Of a stretch of 6,467 nucleotides of DNA, positions 6,006 to 6,467 are shown one piece after another. Made by a program: the position numbers and the translations under genes. Each line of letters starts with the position of its first letter. Position 1 is the stretch's first letter. A model generated the notes under the pieces. That model saw only the letters and a list, made by a program, of their open reading frames with translations, was not told the DNA's origin and ran no database searches. This DNA is from Hyphomicrobiales bacterium. GTDB taxonomy: Bacteria > Pseudomonadota > Alphaproteobacteria > Rhizobiales > Beijerinckiaceae. The DNA is taken from positions 1-6,467 of the forward strand of contig JAIXZF010000465.1 of the NCBI GenBank assembly GCA_027489835.1, written 5' to 3'.

Positions 6006-6467
6006 TTGGGCGGTTTCGAGGCGGTGGATATTGCGGCGATCGTCGGCTTCATCGCGGCCTGGGTCGGCTACCATGTCGCGGTCGAGCGTGGCCCGCATCG
6101 CGAACGCAGCCTCAATGCGCGCATGAACGAACGGCGGCGGCGCTGGTTCGAGCAGGCTTTGGCGCGCGACAACCGCATCATCGACACGCAGGTGATGAAC
6201 GGGCTGCAGAACGGCACTGCCTTCTTCGCCTCGACCTCGCTGATCGCGGTCGGCGGCACCGTGACGCTGCTTGGCGCAACCGAGAAGATCATGCAGATCA
6301 CCGCCGACCTGCCCTTCGCCGGCGCGCCCAGCCGCTTCGTGTGGGAAATCAAGGTGATCGGGCTGGCGGTGATCTTCGCCTATGCCTTCTTCAAGTTCGC
6401 GTGGAGCTACCGGCTGATGAACTACAGCGCCATCCTCCTGGGTGCGCTGCCGCCTGCGAGCCTTCGC
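6006..6467 (+). CDS. DUF599-type membrane protein, 5' part only (TTG start)
   Basis: This gene runs off the right edge; 154 codons are visible. Predicted membrane segments are at about 7-25 (VDIAAIVGFIAAWVGYHVAV region), 71-90 (AFFASTSLIAVGGTVTLLG) and 115-136 (IKVIGLAVIFAYAFFKFAWSY). Between the first two is a basic, Arg-rich stretch followed by NRIIDTQVMNGLQNGTAFFAST (56-77), the block I recognise as DUF599. Full-length members are about 220-250 residues with four or more helices, so a third or more is missing. The function of DUF599 is not established. TTG at 6006 is chosen for its AAGGAGG site 5 bases upstream and because translation from there adds only a few residues before the first helix. 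The gene is divergent from the rhodanese across 96 bases; there is no evidence they cooperate. Because the frame lacks an early ATG it is easy to overlook. Confidence 0.83.
   Translation, partial: MGGFEAVDIAAIVGFIAAWVGYHVAVERGPHRERSLNARMNERRRRWFEQALARDNRIIDTQVMNGLQNGTAFFASTSLIAVGGTVTLLGATEKIMQITADLPFAGAPSRFVWEIKVIGLAVIFAYAFFKFAWSYRLMNYSAILLGALPPASLR

Noticed and set aside
5910..6098. Upstream extension of the rhodanese to an ATG at 6098
   Set aside because: It would overlap the start of the divergent DUF599-type gene, and the residues are not part of a rhodanese. The ATG at 5909 has its own GAGGAAGA site.

Overview
This window is a G+C-rich piece of bacterial chromosome. Codon use, the gene families and the gene order suggest an alphaproteobacterium, most likely of the order Hyphomicrobiales (a Bosea- or Methylobacterium-like relative). 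That placement is inferred from family resemblance only, with no marker gene behind it. I see no rRNA, tRNA, insertion sequence, CRISPR array, integrase or phage gene. The region looks like ordinary housekeeping and stress-response chromosome.

Layout. (1) On the minus strand, positions 1-1522 hold a two-gene set: a ring-cleaving dioxygenase of the glyoxalase fold (MhqO-like, 1522 to 575) followed by an alpha/beta-hydrolase of the MhqD/YpfH carboxylesterase type (421 to the left edge, partial). Homologues of these two families act in quinone and hydroquinone detoxification in Bacillus. TTGCAT-type inverted repeats lie upstream of both genes and could bind a common regulator. (2) Positions 1523-1796 are an A+T-richer divergent control region. 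(3) On the plus strand, 1797-2240 encodes an uncharacterised 147-residue soluble protein with a strong ribosome binding site. (4) 2348-4351 encodes a full-length biotin-dependent acyl-CoA carboxylase alpha subunit, most like propionyl-CoA carboxylase PccA. It is followed on the same strand by a gamma-glutamylcyclotransferase-like protein (4431-4979) and an acylphosphatase (TTG start at 4976) whose start overlaps the previous stop. (5) On the minus strand, a single-domain rhodanese (5909 to 5493) is followed by a 59-residue membrane protein (5455 to 5276), which converges on the acylphosphatase with only 6 bases between stops. (6) Divergent from the rhodanese, a DUF599-type membrane protein starts at a TTG (6006) behind a near-perfect Shine-Dalgarno sequence and runs off the right edge.

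How the parts relate. The dioxygenase/hydrolase pair is the clearest functional unit (electrophile and quinone stress). PccA supplies the biotin carboxylase half of propionyl-CoA carboxylation; its beta subunit is not in the window. The cyclotransferase and acylphosphatase form a translationally coupled pair of small enzymes. The rhodanese and the small membrane protein probably form one transcript. I found no evidence of a novel multi-gene system. The points most worth a second look are the repeated TTGCAT-type operators, the unknown 147-residue protein, the rhodanese/mini-membrane-protein pair, and two genes that begin with TTG and are easily missed or mis-started.
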